From Chryseobacterium sp. UBA6632 (GTDB lineage Bacteria; Bacteroidota; Bacteroidia; Flavobacteriales; Weeksellaceae): a stretch of 9,498 nucleotides of DNA. This document shows positions 1 to 7,384 of the stretch, one piece after another; within the stretch, counting starts at the first letter, position 1; every line of letters starts with the position of its first letter. Where the stretch lies: positions 706 to 10,203 of the forward strand of contig DKLU01000149.1 in the NCBI GenBank assembly GCA_002455915.1, in the 5' to 3' direction. Below the pieces are notes generated by a model, which was given only the letters and a program-made list of their open reading frames with translations, was not told where the DNA came from and made no database searches. The position numbers and the translations under genes were made by a program.

Positions 1-52
1 TACATCCCACAAACAAAAGCGTTGTAAATAAAAGTAAAAAAAGTTTCTTCAT
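1..52 (-). CDS. N-terminus of a predicted lipoprotein, cut by the left window edge
   Basis: An ATG at 50-52 opens a frame that reads MKKLFLLLFTTLLFVGC up to the window edge. This is the shape of a type II (lipoprotein) signal peptide: two lysines, a hydrophobic stretch of about 12 residues, then FVGC, where Cys17 would be lipidated after cleavage by signal peptidase II. Phe at -3 is less usual than Leu, but Val-Gly-Cys fits. Only 17 codons are visible, so the mature protein and its function are unknown. The start lies 40 nt after the tRNA-Ala gene with no terminator between them, so read-through from the tRNA promoter is possible. No Shine-Dalgarno sequence is seen, as for the other genes here. 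The main doubt is the short length: a chance frame cannot be fully excluded. Confidence 0.62.
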   Translation of the reverse strand, partial: MKKLFLLLFTTLLFVGC

Positions 53-92
53 AGTCTTTTAATAATAGTTTTATGAAATCTATTCAATCTCG

Positions 93-166
93 TGGAGAAT
101 ACGGGATTCGAACCCGTGACCTTTTGACTGCCAGTCAAACGCGCTAGCCAACTGCGCCAATCCCCC
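93..166 (-). tRNA. tRNA-Ala (anticodon GGC)
   Basis: On the minus strand a full cloverleaf of 74 nt can be drawn. The acceptor stem is GGGGGAT with ATTCTCC (two G·U pairs), the D stem is GCGC/GCGC, the anticodon stem is TTTGA/TCAAA with loop CTGGCAG, and the T stem is ACGGG/CCCGT with loop TTCGAAT. The anticodon GGC lies at 130-132 and reads Ala codon GCC (and GCU). The acceptor stem carries G3·U70, the main alanine identity element known for AlaRS, which independently supports the assignment. The discriminator base is A73. CCA is not encoded, since the next bases are CGA, so it must be added after transcription. A Bacteroidota-type promoter lies just upstream. Confidence 0.96.
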
Positions 167-194
167 GTCTTGCTCTTCTCATTCAAAAGCCGTA

Positions 195-225
195 CAAAAG
201 TAAGTATTTAAACCACATATACAAA
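195..225 (-). promoter_or_regulatory. Bacteroidota-type promoter of the tRNA-Ala gene
   Basis: On the minus strand TTTG (222-225) is followed after 19 nt by TACTTTTG (195-202). This matches the known Bacteroidota vegetative promoter, a -33 TTTG/TTG and a -7 TAnnTTTG, in both motif and spacing. Transcription would start near 188, about 20 nt before the tRNA 5' end. The motif is seen directly; its use as a promoter is inferred. Confidence 0.72.
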
Positions 226-229
226 TAGT

Positions 230-250
230 TTATTAAATTTTATTTAATAA
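230..250. repeat. 21-nt AT-only palindrome upstream of the tRNA promoter
   Basis: TTATTAAAT and ATTTAATAA form perfect 9-bp arms around a 3-nt TTT centre. The palindrome ends 4 bp from the -33 element of the tRNA-Ala promoter. It could act as an UP-like AT-rich element or a protein site, or be chance in AT-rich DNA. It is not followed by a T tract, so it does not look like a terminator. Confidence 0.45.
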
Positions 251-302
251 GATATGTAATTTGCTATATAATAATCAGTTTTTGTGATGTTTTAAGACAA
301 AT

Positions 303-336
303 AAAAAAAACGTATGCTAATAAATAACATACGTTT
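303..336 (-). terminator. Intrinsic terminator of the efflux operon
   Basis: Read on the minus strand, the 9-bp perfect stem AAACGTATG/CATACGTTT (328-336 with 308-316) closes an 11-nt loop and runs into a tract of eight T residues (303-310). It lies 24 nt past the stop codon of the outer-membrane channel gene. The plus strand has only a short T run after the stem, so termination should be mainly for the minus strand. Confidence 0.9.
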
Positions 337-359
337 CCAAGAAAAATATCTAGTAATGA

Positions 360-1775
360 TTATTTCCAGCCACCGCCAAGAGCCTGATAAAGCTCAACTG
401 CAGCCTTCATTTTACTATATTCTGCATTTGAAATATTCAATTCTGCGTTTAATGAATTTACGCTTGCATTCAATACCTCAAGATAGTTTGCCATACCGTA
501 GTTGACCAATTCCTGAGAAAAGTCAACTGATTTTTTGTAAGCATCCAGTTCTTTTTGCTTTAAATCGATATACTGATCCTGCACCGAAAAAACTCTGATC
601 GCATCCGACACTTCTTTTCCAGCGGTAAGAACTGTTTTTCTGAAATTCAGATAAGCCGTTTCTTTGTTCGCCAAACTTACATCGTAATTGGTCTGAATTG
701 CTCTTTTATTCAAAATCGGTTGTGCCAAACCAGCGACTACCGTTGCAAATAAAGAGTTTACGCTGAACAAATGATCAATATCTACCGATTGGAAACCACC
801 GCTTCCGGTAAGCTTCAACGTTGGGTAAAACTGAGCTTTTGCCGAATTTGTTAATTCAAAAGCATTCATCAGACTAAATTCAGCCTGCATTACGTCTGGT
901 CTGTTAGCCAATAATTGAGCAGGATACCCTAATTTTAGATCAATCGGAACTTTTTGGCTCGTTAATGTAGATCTTTCAATCGCGTGAGAAGGCTCTCCCA
1001 TTAAAAGGCTCATCGTGTTTTCCAATAGCTGAATCTGTGTATCAATATCAATTAATAAAGATTTAGCATTAAAAACAAGCGCTTCACTTTGTTGAACAGC
1101 AACTTCCGTTAATGTTCCTGATTCTTTTAACGCTTTTGTTGTTTCTAAATTCTGCTCACGAACTTTAATAGTTTCTGTGATGATCTTTTTCTGCTCGTCA
1201 TACGTCAACAATTGATAGTAGGCAGAAGCAATAGATGCCACCAAGTCACTTTTTACCGCTTTGTGAGCAGCAACGGTTCCCAGATAAGTTGCCAACTGAG
1301 CTTTTTGCTGAGCTTTCAATTTACCCCAAACATCTGCTTCCCAAGCAAGACTGGCTGTAATATCAAATTGGTTTACATATCTTCTCGACCCGATGATCTG
1401 ACCAAATTGTGTATTAATTGACTGTGTCTGGAAAGTATAATTCGGCCCCACCGATAATGTTGGTTCATACGCTGCTTTACTTTGTTTTAGATAAGCTTCT
1501 GCTGAATTAATGCTTTGTAACGCAATTCTTATATCCAAATTATTATCTAAAGCTTTCGAAATATGTCCTTGAAGTATTGGATCTGTGAAAATTTCTTTCC
1601 AAGAAACATTCGCGACGTTTGTACTGTCGGAAGGAAGCATATCTGTACGGAAAAGCTTTTCGTCTACCACATTTTTCGGCCTTTCATATTCTTTTCTTGC
1701 CATACAAGATGATACGGCAGCAAGAATAGCGACTGAAAAAGTTATTCCTTTTATGATGTTTAATAAACTCTTCAT
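360..1775 (-). CDS. TolC/NodT-family outer-membrane lipoprotein of an RND efflux pump
   Basis: This 471-residue protein is the exit channel of a tripartite efflux pump, forming a trimeric barrel in the outer membrane with a long periplasmic tunnel. The N-terminus is a lipoprotein signal with lipobox VSSC (Cys24). Two outer-membrane efflux repeats follow, roughly residues 60-255 and 280-465. Family hallmarks are visible: WEADVWGK at 145-152, NRPDVMQAE at 291-299 followed by the FYPTLKLTGSGG stretch, and the C-terminal ALGGGW (465-470). Length is normal for NodT-type channels. It is the last gene of the operon, 84 nt after the pump gene, and is followed by a strong terminator. The start chosen gives an intact signal peptide. 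The substrate cannot be read from the sequence. Confidence 0.95.
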   Translation of the reverse strand: MKSLLNIIKGITFSVAILAAVSSCMARKEYERPKNVVDEKLFRTDMLPSDSTNVANVSWKEIFTDPILQGHISKALDNNLDIRIALQSINSAEAYLKQSKAAYEPTLSVGPNYTFQTQSINTQFGQIIGSRRYVNQFDITASLAWEADVWGKLKAQQKAQLATYLGTVAAHKAVKSDLVASIASAYYQLLTYDEQKKIITETIKVREQNLETTKALKESGTLTEVAVQQSEALVFNAKSLLIDIDTQIQLLENTMSLLMGEPSHAIERSTLTSQKVPIDLKLGYPAQLLANRPDVMQAEFSLMNAFELTNSAKAQFYPTLKLTGSGGFQSVDIDHLFSVNSLFATVVAGLAQPILNKRAIQTNYDVSLANKETAYLNFRKTVLTAGKEVSDAIRVFSVQDQYIDLKQKELDAYKKSVDFSQELVNYGMANYLEVLNASVNSLNAELNISNAEYSKMKAAVELYQALGGGWK

Positions 1776-1782
1776 TATGTAA

Positions 1783-1849
1783 GGTTTAAAGTTTATTGTT
1801 TAAGGTTTTTAGTTTCCAGTCATGTAACTTTAAACCAAAAACCATAAAC
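1783..1849 (-). promoter_or_regulatory. Alternative hairpins in the pump-channel spacer
   Basis: The 84-nt spacer before the channel gene holds two inverted repeats that cannot form together. Hairpin A pairs 1832-1849 with 1798-1815; in the mRNA sense 17 of 18 positions pair, counting one G·U, with a single U×U mismatch and a 16-nt loop. Hairpin B pairs 1826-1836 with 1783-1793, 11 bp perfect, and ends 7 nt before the channel ATG. They share 1832-1836. Neither has a T tract, so they are not simple terminators. A role in setting channel translation or mRNA stability is possible. The motifs GGTTTAAAGTT and GGTTTTT also look like low-complexity filler, so chance or a repeat family is an alternative. 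Confidence 0.5.
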
Positions 1850-1859
1850 AAACTTAATT

Positions 1860-4800
1860 TTATTCTGCTAAATTAATTTCTTCGTGCTTGATAGGTTTTA
1901 CTTTCTCCTGCAATGTCTGGAAAATAACGAACAATACCGGAATTACGAAAAGTCCTAAAATAGTACCTATTAACAAACCGATGGCCGCACCCGTTGCAAT
2001 GGATCTGTTACCAACTGCACCAATTCCGCTTGCTAAAACCAATGGTAATAAACCAAAGATGAAGGCAAATGACGTCATCAGGATCGGTCTTAATCTCGCT
2101 TTTGCGGCATTAATGGCAGCCATAACGATGGTTTCACCGTGATTCCTTCTCTGAACCGCAAACTCAATGATCAAAATCGCATTCTTCGCGAGCAATCCGA
2201 CCAACATGATCAATGCAATCTGGAAGTAAATATTGTTTTCCAAGCCCATCACTTTTTGCCCAAAGTACGCTCCCATTACCCCAAGAGGAAGAGAAATTAC
2301 CACTACCAAAGGAAGAATATAACTTTCATACTGAGCCGAAAGGATGAAATACACGAAAATTAAACTTAATCCGAAGATCAAAACGGTTTGAGAACCTGAG
2401 TTTAGTTCCTCTCTCGTTAATCCTGTAAACTCTACATCATAATTCTGATTCAAGCTTTCCTTAGCTACTTGCTGTACTGCAGCAATTGCATCTCCGGAAC
2501 TGTATCCTCCAGAGTTTGAACCTGTAATCTTCACAGAAGTAAACAAGTTGTAACGGCTTACCGACTGTGGTCCGTATGCTTTTTTCATCGTCACGAACTG
2601 TGAAATCGGAGACATCACGCCTGAACCTGTTTTCACATACAATTCATTAAGATTTTCAATGTTCTGTCTGTTTTCAGGAAGTGCCTGCACCATTACTCTA
2701 AACTGCTTACCATACTTGGTAAAGTCAGCGGTATAAATACCTCCAATATATCCCTGCATGGTTGATAAGATATCACTTACCGAAACTCCTACTTTTTTCG
2801 CAAGAGGAACGTTTACCTGCATTTCATACTGAGGATATTTTGTGTTGAATGAAGTCTGCGCGAATTCAATCTCCGGTCTCTGCATCAGCTTTCCGATGAA
2901 TTCGTTGGTCGTATTATCTAAATCTGCATATTCACCACCTGCTTTATCCAATAATACCATCTCAAAACCGGCACTGTTACCAAACCCTGGTACACTCGGC
3001 GGCTGGAAGAATACAATTTTAGCATCAGGAACTTTACCCGAAATACCGAATAATTTTTTCGTGATATCTTCAGAAGTCTGTCCGTCTTTTTTACGGTCTT
3101 CAAATGGTGCTAATTTAATGAAAGCCAAACCATTATTACTACCGTTCCCCGATAAGAAACCTCTACCTGTAGAAATCGTTACGTTCTGAACACCAGGAAC
3201 TTTCAATGCATTGGCCTGAAGTGTTTTCAAAGCGTTGTATGTTCTTTCCATAGAAGCTCCCGGAGGCAACTGAACATCGGTAAAGATGATCCCTCTATCT
3301 TCCGTTGGTACGAAACCTTTCTTCATGGTTGTACTCGCCCAATATAAAATTCCACCTGTAACAGCGAAGATAAGTAACGTAACCCATTTATGTCTCAACA
3401 AGAATACAAATCCTCTTCCATAACGGTCTGTTGTTGTTTTAAAAGCAATATTGAACTTGTAGAAAAACTTCTGAAGGAAATTTAAATTTTTATATTCTGC
3501 ATGATGAGCATCGTGTGGTTTTAAGAATAATGAACATAAAACCGGACTCAAGGTCAAGGCGTTTACCGCAGAAATTACGATTGCTACAATTAGTGTAATA
3601 CCGAACTGCTGATAGAAAACCCCTGTAGGACCCGTGATAAATGTTACCGGAACAAATACCGATGCCATTACCAAGGTGATTGAAATAATCGCTCCTGTGA
3701 TCTCGTCCATCGCTGCTACCGTAGCCTTTTTAGCATCCGGAATACCGTACTCCATCTTGGCGTGAACAGCTTCCACGACGACAATCGCATCATCCACCAC
3801 AATACCAATGGCAAGTACTAACGCGAATAACGTTAATAAGTTTAATGAATAACCGAATAAATTCAGGAAGAAGAACGCTCCCACAATAGAAACCGGAACC
3901 GCAATGGCCGGAATTAATGTAGATCTAAAGTCCTGAAGGAAGATATACACCACGATGAATACCAAAATAAATGCTTCAATCAAGGTATGGATTACCTTTT
4001 CAATAGATGCATCCAAGAATTCGTTAGTATCGAAGTTGTATGTATATTTAATTCCCTGAGGGAAGCTTCCTTCCGCTGATTTCAGATACGTTTTAATATT
4101 AGCAATAATCTCCTGAGCATTAGATCCCGGCGTCTGGAAGATCCCCATACTGATCGATGGATAGTTTCCGTTTTCCCCGATTCCTGTATATGACTGACCT
4201 GCCAATTCTACTTTGGCAACATCTTTCAGCATCAGGTTTTGCCCATCTGCAAGAGATTTAATGATGATATTATCGTATTGCTCTTTATCGTTGAATTTAC
4301 CAACATATTTAATGATATATTCGAAAGAGCTACCACTGTTTTGTCCGATAGAACCAGCTGCAGCTTCTCTACTCTGCTCATTGATGGCATTGGTAACATC
4401 AGTAGGAGTTACACTGTAAGCCGCCATTTTAGCCGGATCTAGCCAAATTCTCATTGAGTAGTTTTTACCTCCGAAAACGTTGGCATCACCTACCCCATTA
4501 ATTCTTTTAAGATTGGGAATAACGTTGATATTCAAAAAGTTCTGAAGGTATACATCATCAAGATCTTTATTTTCAGAATAGAAAGACATATACATCAAGG
4601 CACTCGTCTGCTGTTTCTGAGTAACAACCCCAGAACGCGTTACCTCACTTGGAAGAAGCGGAGTTGCTCTCGATACACGGTTTTGTACGTTTACCGCAGC
4701 AATATCCGGATCTATACCTTGTTTAAAGAATACCTGAATCTGTGCAGAACCATCATTTCCCGCCGTAGAAGTAATATAATCCATACCTTCCACCCCGTTG

Positions 4801-5006
4801 ATCTGTTCTTCTAAAGGTACTACCACACTTTTCATTACAGTCTCGGCATTGGCTCCGGTGTAGGTTGTACTTACACTTACCGTAGGCGGCGCAATGTCCG
4901 GATACTGGGTAACCGGCAGCGAGATCAGTCCTAGCACCCCGAGAATCACAATCAAGATTGAGATTACGGTGGATAAGACCGGTCTGTTTATAAAATTTTT
5001 AATCAT
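1860..5006 (-). CDS. RND efflux transporter, HAE1 (AcrB/MexB-like) inner-membrane pump
   Basis: This 1048-residue protein is the proton-driven pump that captures substrates in the periplasm and inner membrane and passes them to the outer-membrane channel. It starts with MIKNFINRPVLS, the usual first transmembrane opening of the family, and the length matches AcrB-type proteins. The proton relay is intact: Asp405-Asp406 in GIVVDDAIVVVE (TM4) and Lys941 in GLLAKNAILIIEF (TM10), equivalent to AcrB D407, D408 and K940. Two periplasmic domains sit between TM1-TM2 (about 30-335) and TM7-TM8 (about 560-870). Two Asp in TM4 point to HAE1 (drug, dye, detergent) rather than heavy-metal pumps, but the real substrate is unknown. 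The start is 1 nt after the stop of the adaptor gene (TAA-G-ATG), suggesting translational coupling. Confidence 0.97.
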   Translation of the reverse strand: MIKNFINRPVLSTVISILIVILGVLGLISLPVTQYPDIAPPTVSVSTTYTGANAETVMKSVVVPLEEQINGVEGMDYITSTAGNDGSAQIQVFFKQGIDPDIAAVNVQNRVSRATPLLPSEVTRSGVVTQKQQTSALMYMSFYSENKDLDDVYLQNFLNINVIPNLKRINGVGDANVFGGKNYSMRIWLDPAKMAAYSVTPTDVTNAINEQSREAAAGSIGQNSGSSFEYIIKYVGKFNDKEQYDNIIIKSLADGQNLMLKDVAKVELAGQSYTGIGENGNYPSISMGIFQTPGSNAQEIIANIKTYLKSAEGSFPQGIKYTYNFDTNEFLDASIEKVIHTLIEAFILVFIVVYIFLQDFRSTLIPAIAVPVSIVGAFFFLNLFGYSLNLLTLFALVLAIGIVVDDAIVVVEAVHAKMEYGIPDAKKATVAAMDEITGAIISITLVMASVFVPVTFITGPTGVFYQQFGITLIVAIVISAVNALTLSPVLCSLFLKPHDAHHAEYKNLNFLQKFFYKFNIAFKTTTDRYGRGFVFLLRHKWVTLLIFAVTGGILYWASTTMKKGFVPTEDRGIIFTDVQLPPGASMERTYNALKTLQANALKVPGVQNVTISTGRGFLSGNGSNNGLAFIKLAPFEDRKKDGQTSEDITKKLFGISGKVPDAKIVFFQPPSVPGFGNSAGFEMVLLDKAGGEYADLDNTTNEFIGKLMQRPEIEFAQTSFNTKYPQYEMQVNVPLAKKVGVSVSDILSTMQGYIGGIYTADFTKYGKQFRVMVQALPENRQNIENLNELYVKTGSGVMSPISQFVTMKKAYGPQSVSRYNLFTSVKITGSNSGGYSSGDAIAAVQQVAKESLNQNYDVEFTGLTREELNSGSQTVLIFGLSLIFVYFILSAQYESYILPLVVVISLPLGVMGAYFGQKVMGLENNIYFQIALIMLVGLLAKNAILIIEFAVQRRNHGETIVMAAINAAKARLRPILMTSFAFIFGLLPLVLASGIGAVGNRSIATGAAIGLLIGTILGLFVIPVLFVIFQTLQEKVKPIKHEEINLAE

Positions 5007-5007
5007 C

Positions 5008-6192
5008 TTAGAATTTCGGTTTTATAGATTGAACAAGGCTATCCATTTTCACTGGCTTCGGCTTCACGGCAGTTCCGGATTTTAATCCTCCAATTCCTGC
5101 AGCCACAATCATTTCGCCTTTGTTTACCCCTGTTTTAATTAAAGCCATATTGTCGATTCTGTCGATTACATTCACCACAACATTTTTAGCAGTATCTTTT
5201 TCCACTTTATAAACGTAAACGATCCCTTGTTGCTCGTAAGTAGCACTTTCAGGAACCACCAAAACATTGTCGTACGTTTGAGGGAATCTGATTGTTCCGC
5301 TATTACCGTTGCTTAATAATTTCTGAGCATTGGTAAATCCAACTCTGAACTGAATGGTACCTGTTGTAGGATCAATTTGCCCTGTAATTGCTTCAATTCT
5401 ACCTTTTTCAGGATAAAGACTTCCGTTTGCCAATTGTAACTCAACCATCGGAAGATTTTTGATCTTTTCCGGCATTGAAGCTCCCGGAGATTTTTCAAGG
5501 AAATCAAAATATTCTTTTTCATTCATTGCAAAATACGCGTAGATCTGAGAAGTATCCGAAACTGTAGTTAAAGCAGTCTGATCTGTTGGACCAACCAAAC
5601 TTCCCACTTTTAAAGGAAGTCTGCCCACCACTCCGGAAATAGGCGCGCGAATAATTGAATATTCGATGTTTGCTTCTACACCTTTGTAATTGGCAACCGC
5701 TTGACTTTTAGAAGCCTGAGCTTGTTTTAATTGAGCCTGAGCCTGAGCCAAATTGGCCTGAGCCGTCTGCAACTGAACATTACTGATGATGTTTTTCTGA
5801 ACCAGTGGTTTCAGTTTATTAACTTCTACATTCGCCGCACTTACAGCTGCCTGAGCTGCTGCAATGGTAGATTCAGCTGCACCGATTCCTGCTTTGGAAG
5901 CGGCTGCGCTCTCATTCAGAATATTTGTTTCAAGACGGAATAACGGCTGTCCTTTGGTAACGTACTGCCCTTCATCTACTAAAACCTGAGTGATATATCC
6001 CTGTATTTTCGCGCGAACATCATTGTTTACCCTACCTTGAATGGTAGCCGGAAACGTCTGATAGCCCACTATATTTTTTGCCTCCACATTTACAACAGGA
6101 TATGGTTTTGCGCCATCCTGTTTTGGAGCTTCTTTGTTGCAGGCTGTAAGTGAAAGCACTGCAATAGAAAGTATAACTAGCTTGTTGTTCAT
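5008..6192 (-). CDS. RND periplasmic adaptor (membrane fusion protein) lipoprotein
   Basis: This 394-residue protein is the AcrA/MexA-type adaptor that bridges the inner-membrane pump and the outer-membrane channel. The signal peptide ends in lipobox LTAC, so Cys18 is the likely lipid anchor. Visible domains in order: first lipoyl half at about 53-94, an Ala/Gln-rich coiled-coil hairpin at about 95-170, the second lipoyl half with IRAPISGVVG at 181-190, a beta-barrel at about 205-300, and the membrane-proximal domain to the C-terminus (VVPESA near 312). The coiled-coil arms are short, as in AcrA-like adaptors. It lies 1 nt downstream of the regulator gene (TAA-A-ATG) and 1 nt upstream of the pump gene. 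It has no Shine-Dalgarno sequence, consistent with coupled translation. Confidence 0.96.
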   Translation of the reverse strand: MNNKLVILSIAVLSLTACNKEAPKQDGAKPYPVVNVEAKNIVGYQTFPATIQGRVNNDVRAKIQGYITQVLVDEGQYVTKGQPLFRLETNILNESAAASKAGIGAAESTIAAAQAAVSAANVEVNKLKPLVQKNIISNVQLQTAQANLAQAQAQLKQAQASKSQAVANYKGVEANIEYSIIRAPISGVVGRLPLKVGSLVGPTDQTALTTVSDTSQIYAYFAMNEKEYFDFLEKSPGASMPEKIKNLPMVELQLANGSLYPEKGRIEAITGQIDPTTGTIQFRVGFTNAQKLLSNGNSGTIRFPQTYDNVLVVPESATYEQQGIVYVYKVEKDTAKNVVVNVIDRIDNMALIKTGVNKGEMIVAAGIGGLKSGTAVKPKPVKMDSLVQSIKPKF

Positions 6193-6193
6193 T

Positions 6194-6649
6194 TTATAGT
6201 TTATTAAGAGATTCTTGAATATTTATTATGTTTTTATTTAAAAGTGCCTTATAAGCTTCAATTCTTTCATTGTATTCTTCGTCCTGATTTTTTTTAAAAT
6301 TGTTGAGGTCATCCAGTAGTTTTAATTCGTCTTGCATCTTTTGAACTATTTTTTCAAATCTTATCTTCTTATATTCATCGTTGAGGAAAAAATACCTTTT
6401 CCGTTCATCCATCTTGTTGTGATCTACAATTAATTCTGCATTTAATAACAGCGAAATACTTGTGGAAACAGAACTTTTACTCGCAGAAAGTACTTCTACA
6501 AATTCATCAAACGTAATCCCAACCCGTTCGTGATCGAACAGCAAATAGGCATATATTTTTGATGCTAAAGGAGGAATGTTGAAAATGGCGCCATAAAATC
6601 TTACGGCATCCTGAAAAATTTTTTCATCAATCTCTATACTATTATGCAT
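6194..6649 (-). CDS. GbsR/MarR-like transcriptional regulator of the efflux operon
   Basis: This is a 151-residue winged-helix protein. Residues about 20-95 give the DNA-binding domain: the FNIPPLASKIYAYLLF helix, a likely recognition helix in SASKSSVSTSISLLLNAELI (55-74), and a charged wing at HNKMDERKRYFFL. The remaining 55 residues are rich in Lys, Glu and Leu and probably form a coiled-coil dimerisation helix. The layout resembles the GbsR group of MarR-like proteins (COG1510) more than classic MarR. It is the first gene of the efflux operon and ends 1 nt before the adaptor start. By analogy it probably represses its own operon and responds to a ligand, but repressor or activator status and the ligand are inferred. 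Start ATG 6647-6649 is the first in frame and lies close downstream of the candidate promoter. Confidence 0.88.
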   Translation of the reverse strand: MHNSIEIDEKIFQDAVRFYGAIFNIPPLASKIYAYLLFDHERVGITFDEFVEVLSASKSSVSTSISLLLNAELIVDHNKMDERKRYFFLNDEYKKIRFEKIVQKMQDELKLLDDLNNFKKNQDEEYNERIEAYKALLNKNIINIQESLNKL

Positions 6650-6666
6650 TGTATATAAAATTTGAA

Positions 6667-6702
6667 CAAATGTAGAAATTAGTTCTGAACCAAACGAACA
6701 AA
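6667..6702 (-). promoter_or_regulatory. Candidate promoter of the efflux operon with GAAC(C)AAA repeats
   Basis: TACATTTG (minus strand, 6667-6674) matches the Bacteroidota -7 consensus TAnnTTTG. Two possible upstream TTTG elements lie at 6691-6694 (16 nt away, short) and 6699-6702 (24 nt away, long); neither has ideal spacing. In plus-strand sense, GAACAAA occurs at 6664-6670 and 6696-6702, and GAACCAAA at 6687-6694, overlapping all these elements. The leader to the regulator ATG would be only about 10 nt. Confidence 0.5.
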
Positions 6703-6715
6703 CTCAATAGAGTTT
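6700..6715. promoter_or_regulatory. Palindrome, candidate operator for the GbsR/MarR-like regulator
   Basis: AAACTC-AATA-GAGTTT is a perfect inverted repeat with 6-bp arms and a 4-nt centre. It sits at the upstream edge of the putative operon promoter, overlapping the farther -33 candidate. A 16-bp palindrome is of the size bound by dimeric winged-helix regulators. It has no T tract on either strand and so does not serve as a terminator for the acetyltransferase gene. Binding is inferred from position only. Confidence 0.4.
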
Positions 6716-6766
6716 ATAAATATAGGATCTTTTAAAAATTCAATGAAAGTAGATTTAACTTTTTTA

Positions 6767-7279
6767 TCAAATAATAATCTTCTCATAAGCCTTTCTCATT
6801 CCGCCCGCCAGAAAAACCTCTCCACAATAAGAATATCCTTTACTTTCAAGGATTTTAAGCATCGCTACATTATCGAAATTGGTATCTACTTTTACACTTT
6901 GGATGTCATGTGATCTTGTAAAATCTTCAATATGATCAAATAATTTTTTAACCAATCCTCGTCCTGCGAACTTTTCATCAACCGCCACACGATGTACCAC
7001 GACAAACTCTCCATCGCTCAACCAAGCCCCTTCAATTGAGCTATAAGCAGGTTCATCATTCAAAATTAAAGCAACATAAACCGCTACTTCCCCATCCACC
7101 GTCATCACATATCCGAAACCTTTTTCGATGTCGCTTTCCACGGTTCCAAGATTAGGATATCCCTGTTGCCACTGCGTACTTCCGTCTAATCTTCTTCTTT
7201 CGATGGCCTGTTGCAGAATATCCCAAATAATGTTTCTGTCTTCAATTTCTGCCTTTCTTAGTTTAATTTCTTGCTCCAT
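6767..7279 (-). CDS. GNAT-family N-acetyltransferase
   Basis: This 170-residue protein is a single GNAT domain that would transfer an acetyl group from acetyl-CoA to an amine. The acetyl-CoA site (motif A) is seen at about 95-115: VHRVAVDEKFAGRGLVKKL, where KFAGRG (103-108) stands for the Q/RxxGxG/A pyrophosphate loop. Motif B follows at about 133-150 (TNFDNVAMLKILESKGY), with the common Asn and Gly-Tyr positions. The acceptor substrate cannot be deduced; small-molecule or protein N-terminal acetylation are both possible. The length is normal. It is not part of the efflux unit: 117 nt and a separate promoter lie between its stop and the regulator start. No promoter consensus is seen in the 224 nt before it, so it may be transcribed together with the SemiSWEET gene, with the hairpin between them reducing read-through. 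Confidence 0.9.
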   Translation of the reverse strand: MEQEIKLRKAEIEDRNIIWDILQQAIERRRLDGSTQWQQGYPNLGTVESDIEKGFGYVMTVDGEVAVYVALILNDEPAYSSIEGAWLSDGEFVVVHRVAVDEKFAGRGLVKKLFDHIEDFTRSHDIQSVKVDTNFDNVAMLKILESKGYSYCGEVFLAGGMRKAYEKIII

Positions 7280-7332
7280 GTTTATAATAAATTGAAATAT
7301 TTAAAAGTGTAGTTTATAAAGTTTTTTATGTT

Positions 7333-7375
7333 AAAAAGCTCATGGACACTATATTCATTGATAGTTTTTATGAGC
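7333..7375 (-). terminator. Possible weak terminator between the SemiSWEET and GNAT genes
   Basis: An imperfect hairpin joins GCTCAT (7338-7343) to ATGAGC (7370-7375) and inside it ACTAT (7348-7352) to ATAGT (7361-7365), separated by a 4x4 internal loop. On the minus strand the stem is followed by TTTTT (7333-7337), as in an intrinsic terminator. It lies about 130 nt after the SemiSWEET stop and about 60 nt before the GNAT start. The internal loop pairs partly (G·U) only in a plus-strand transcript, so the case is not strong. Confidence 0.35.
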
Positions 7376-7384
7376 ATAAGTTAA

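Noticed and set aside
128..134. Reading the tRNA anticodon as GCC (glycine)
   Set aside because: CTGCCAG is the plus-strand sequence. The tRNA is on the minus strand, where the loop is CTGGCAG with anticodon GGC. The G3·U70 pair also marks it as tRNA-Ala.
314..505. Small plus-strand open frame over the terminator and the end of the channel gene
   Set aside because: It runs through the operon terminator and antisense to the conserved C-terminus of the channel protein, with no sign of being a protein.
2842..3189. 115-codon plus-strand open frame inside the pump gene
   Set aside because: It lies antisense to a well-conserved RND coding region, its protein shows no recognisable domain, and no promoter is seen. 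It is a by-product of the coding frame on the other strand.
6700..6715. The palindrome as a terminator for the GNAT gene
   Set aside because: The stem has only 6 bp and no T tract on either strand; its position at the operon promoter fits an operator better.
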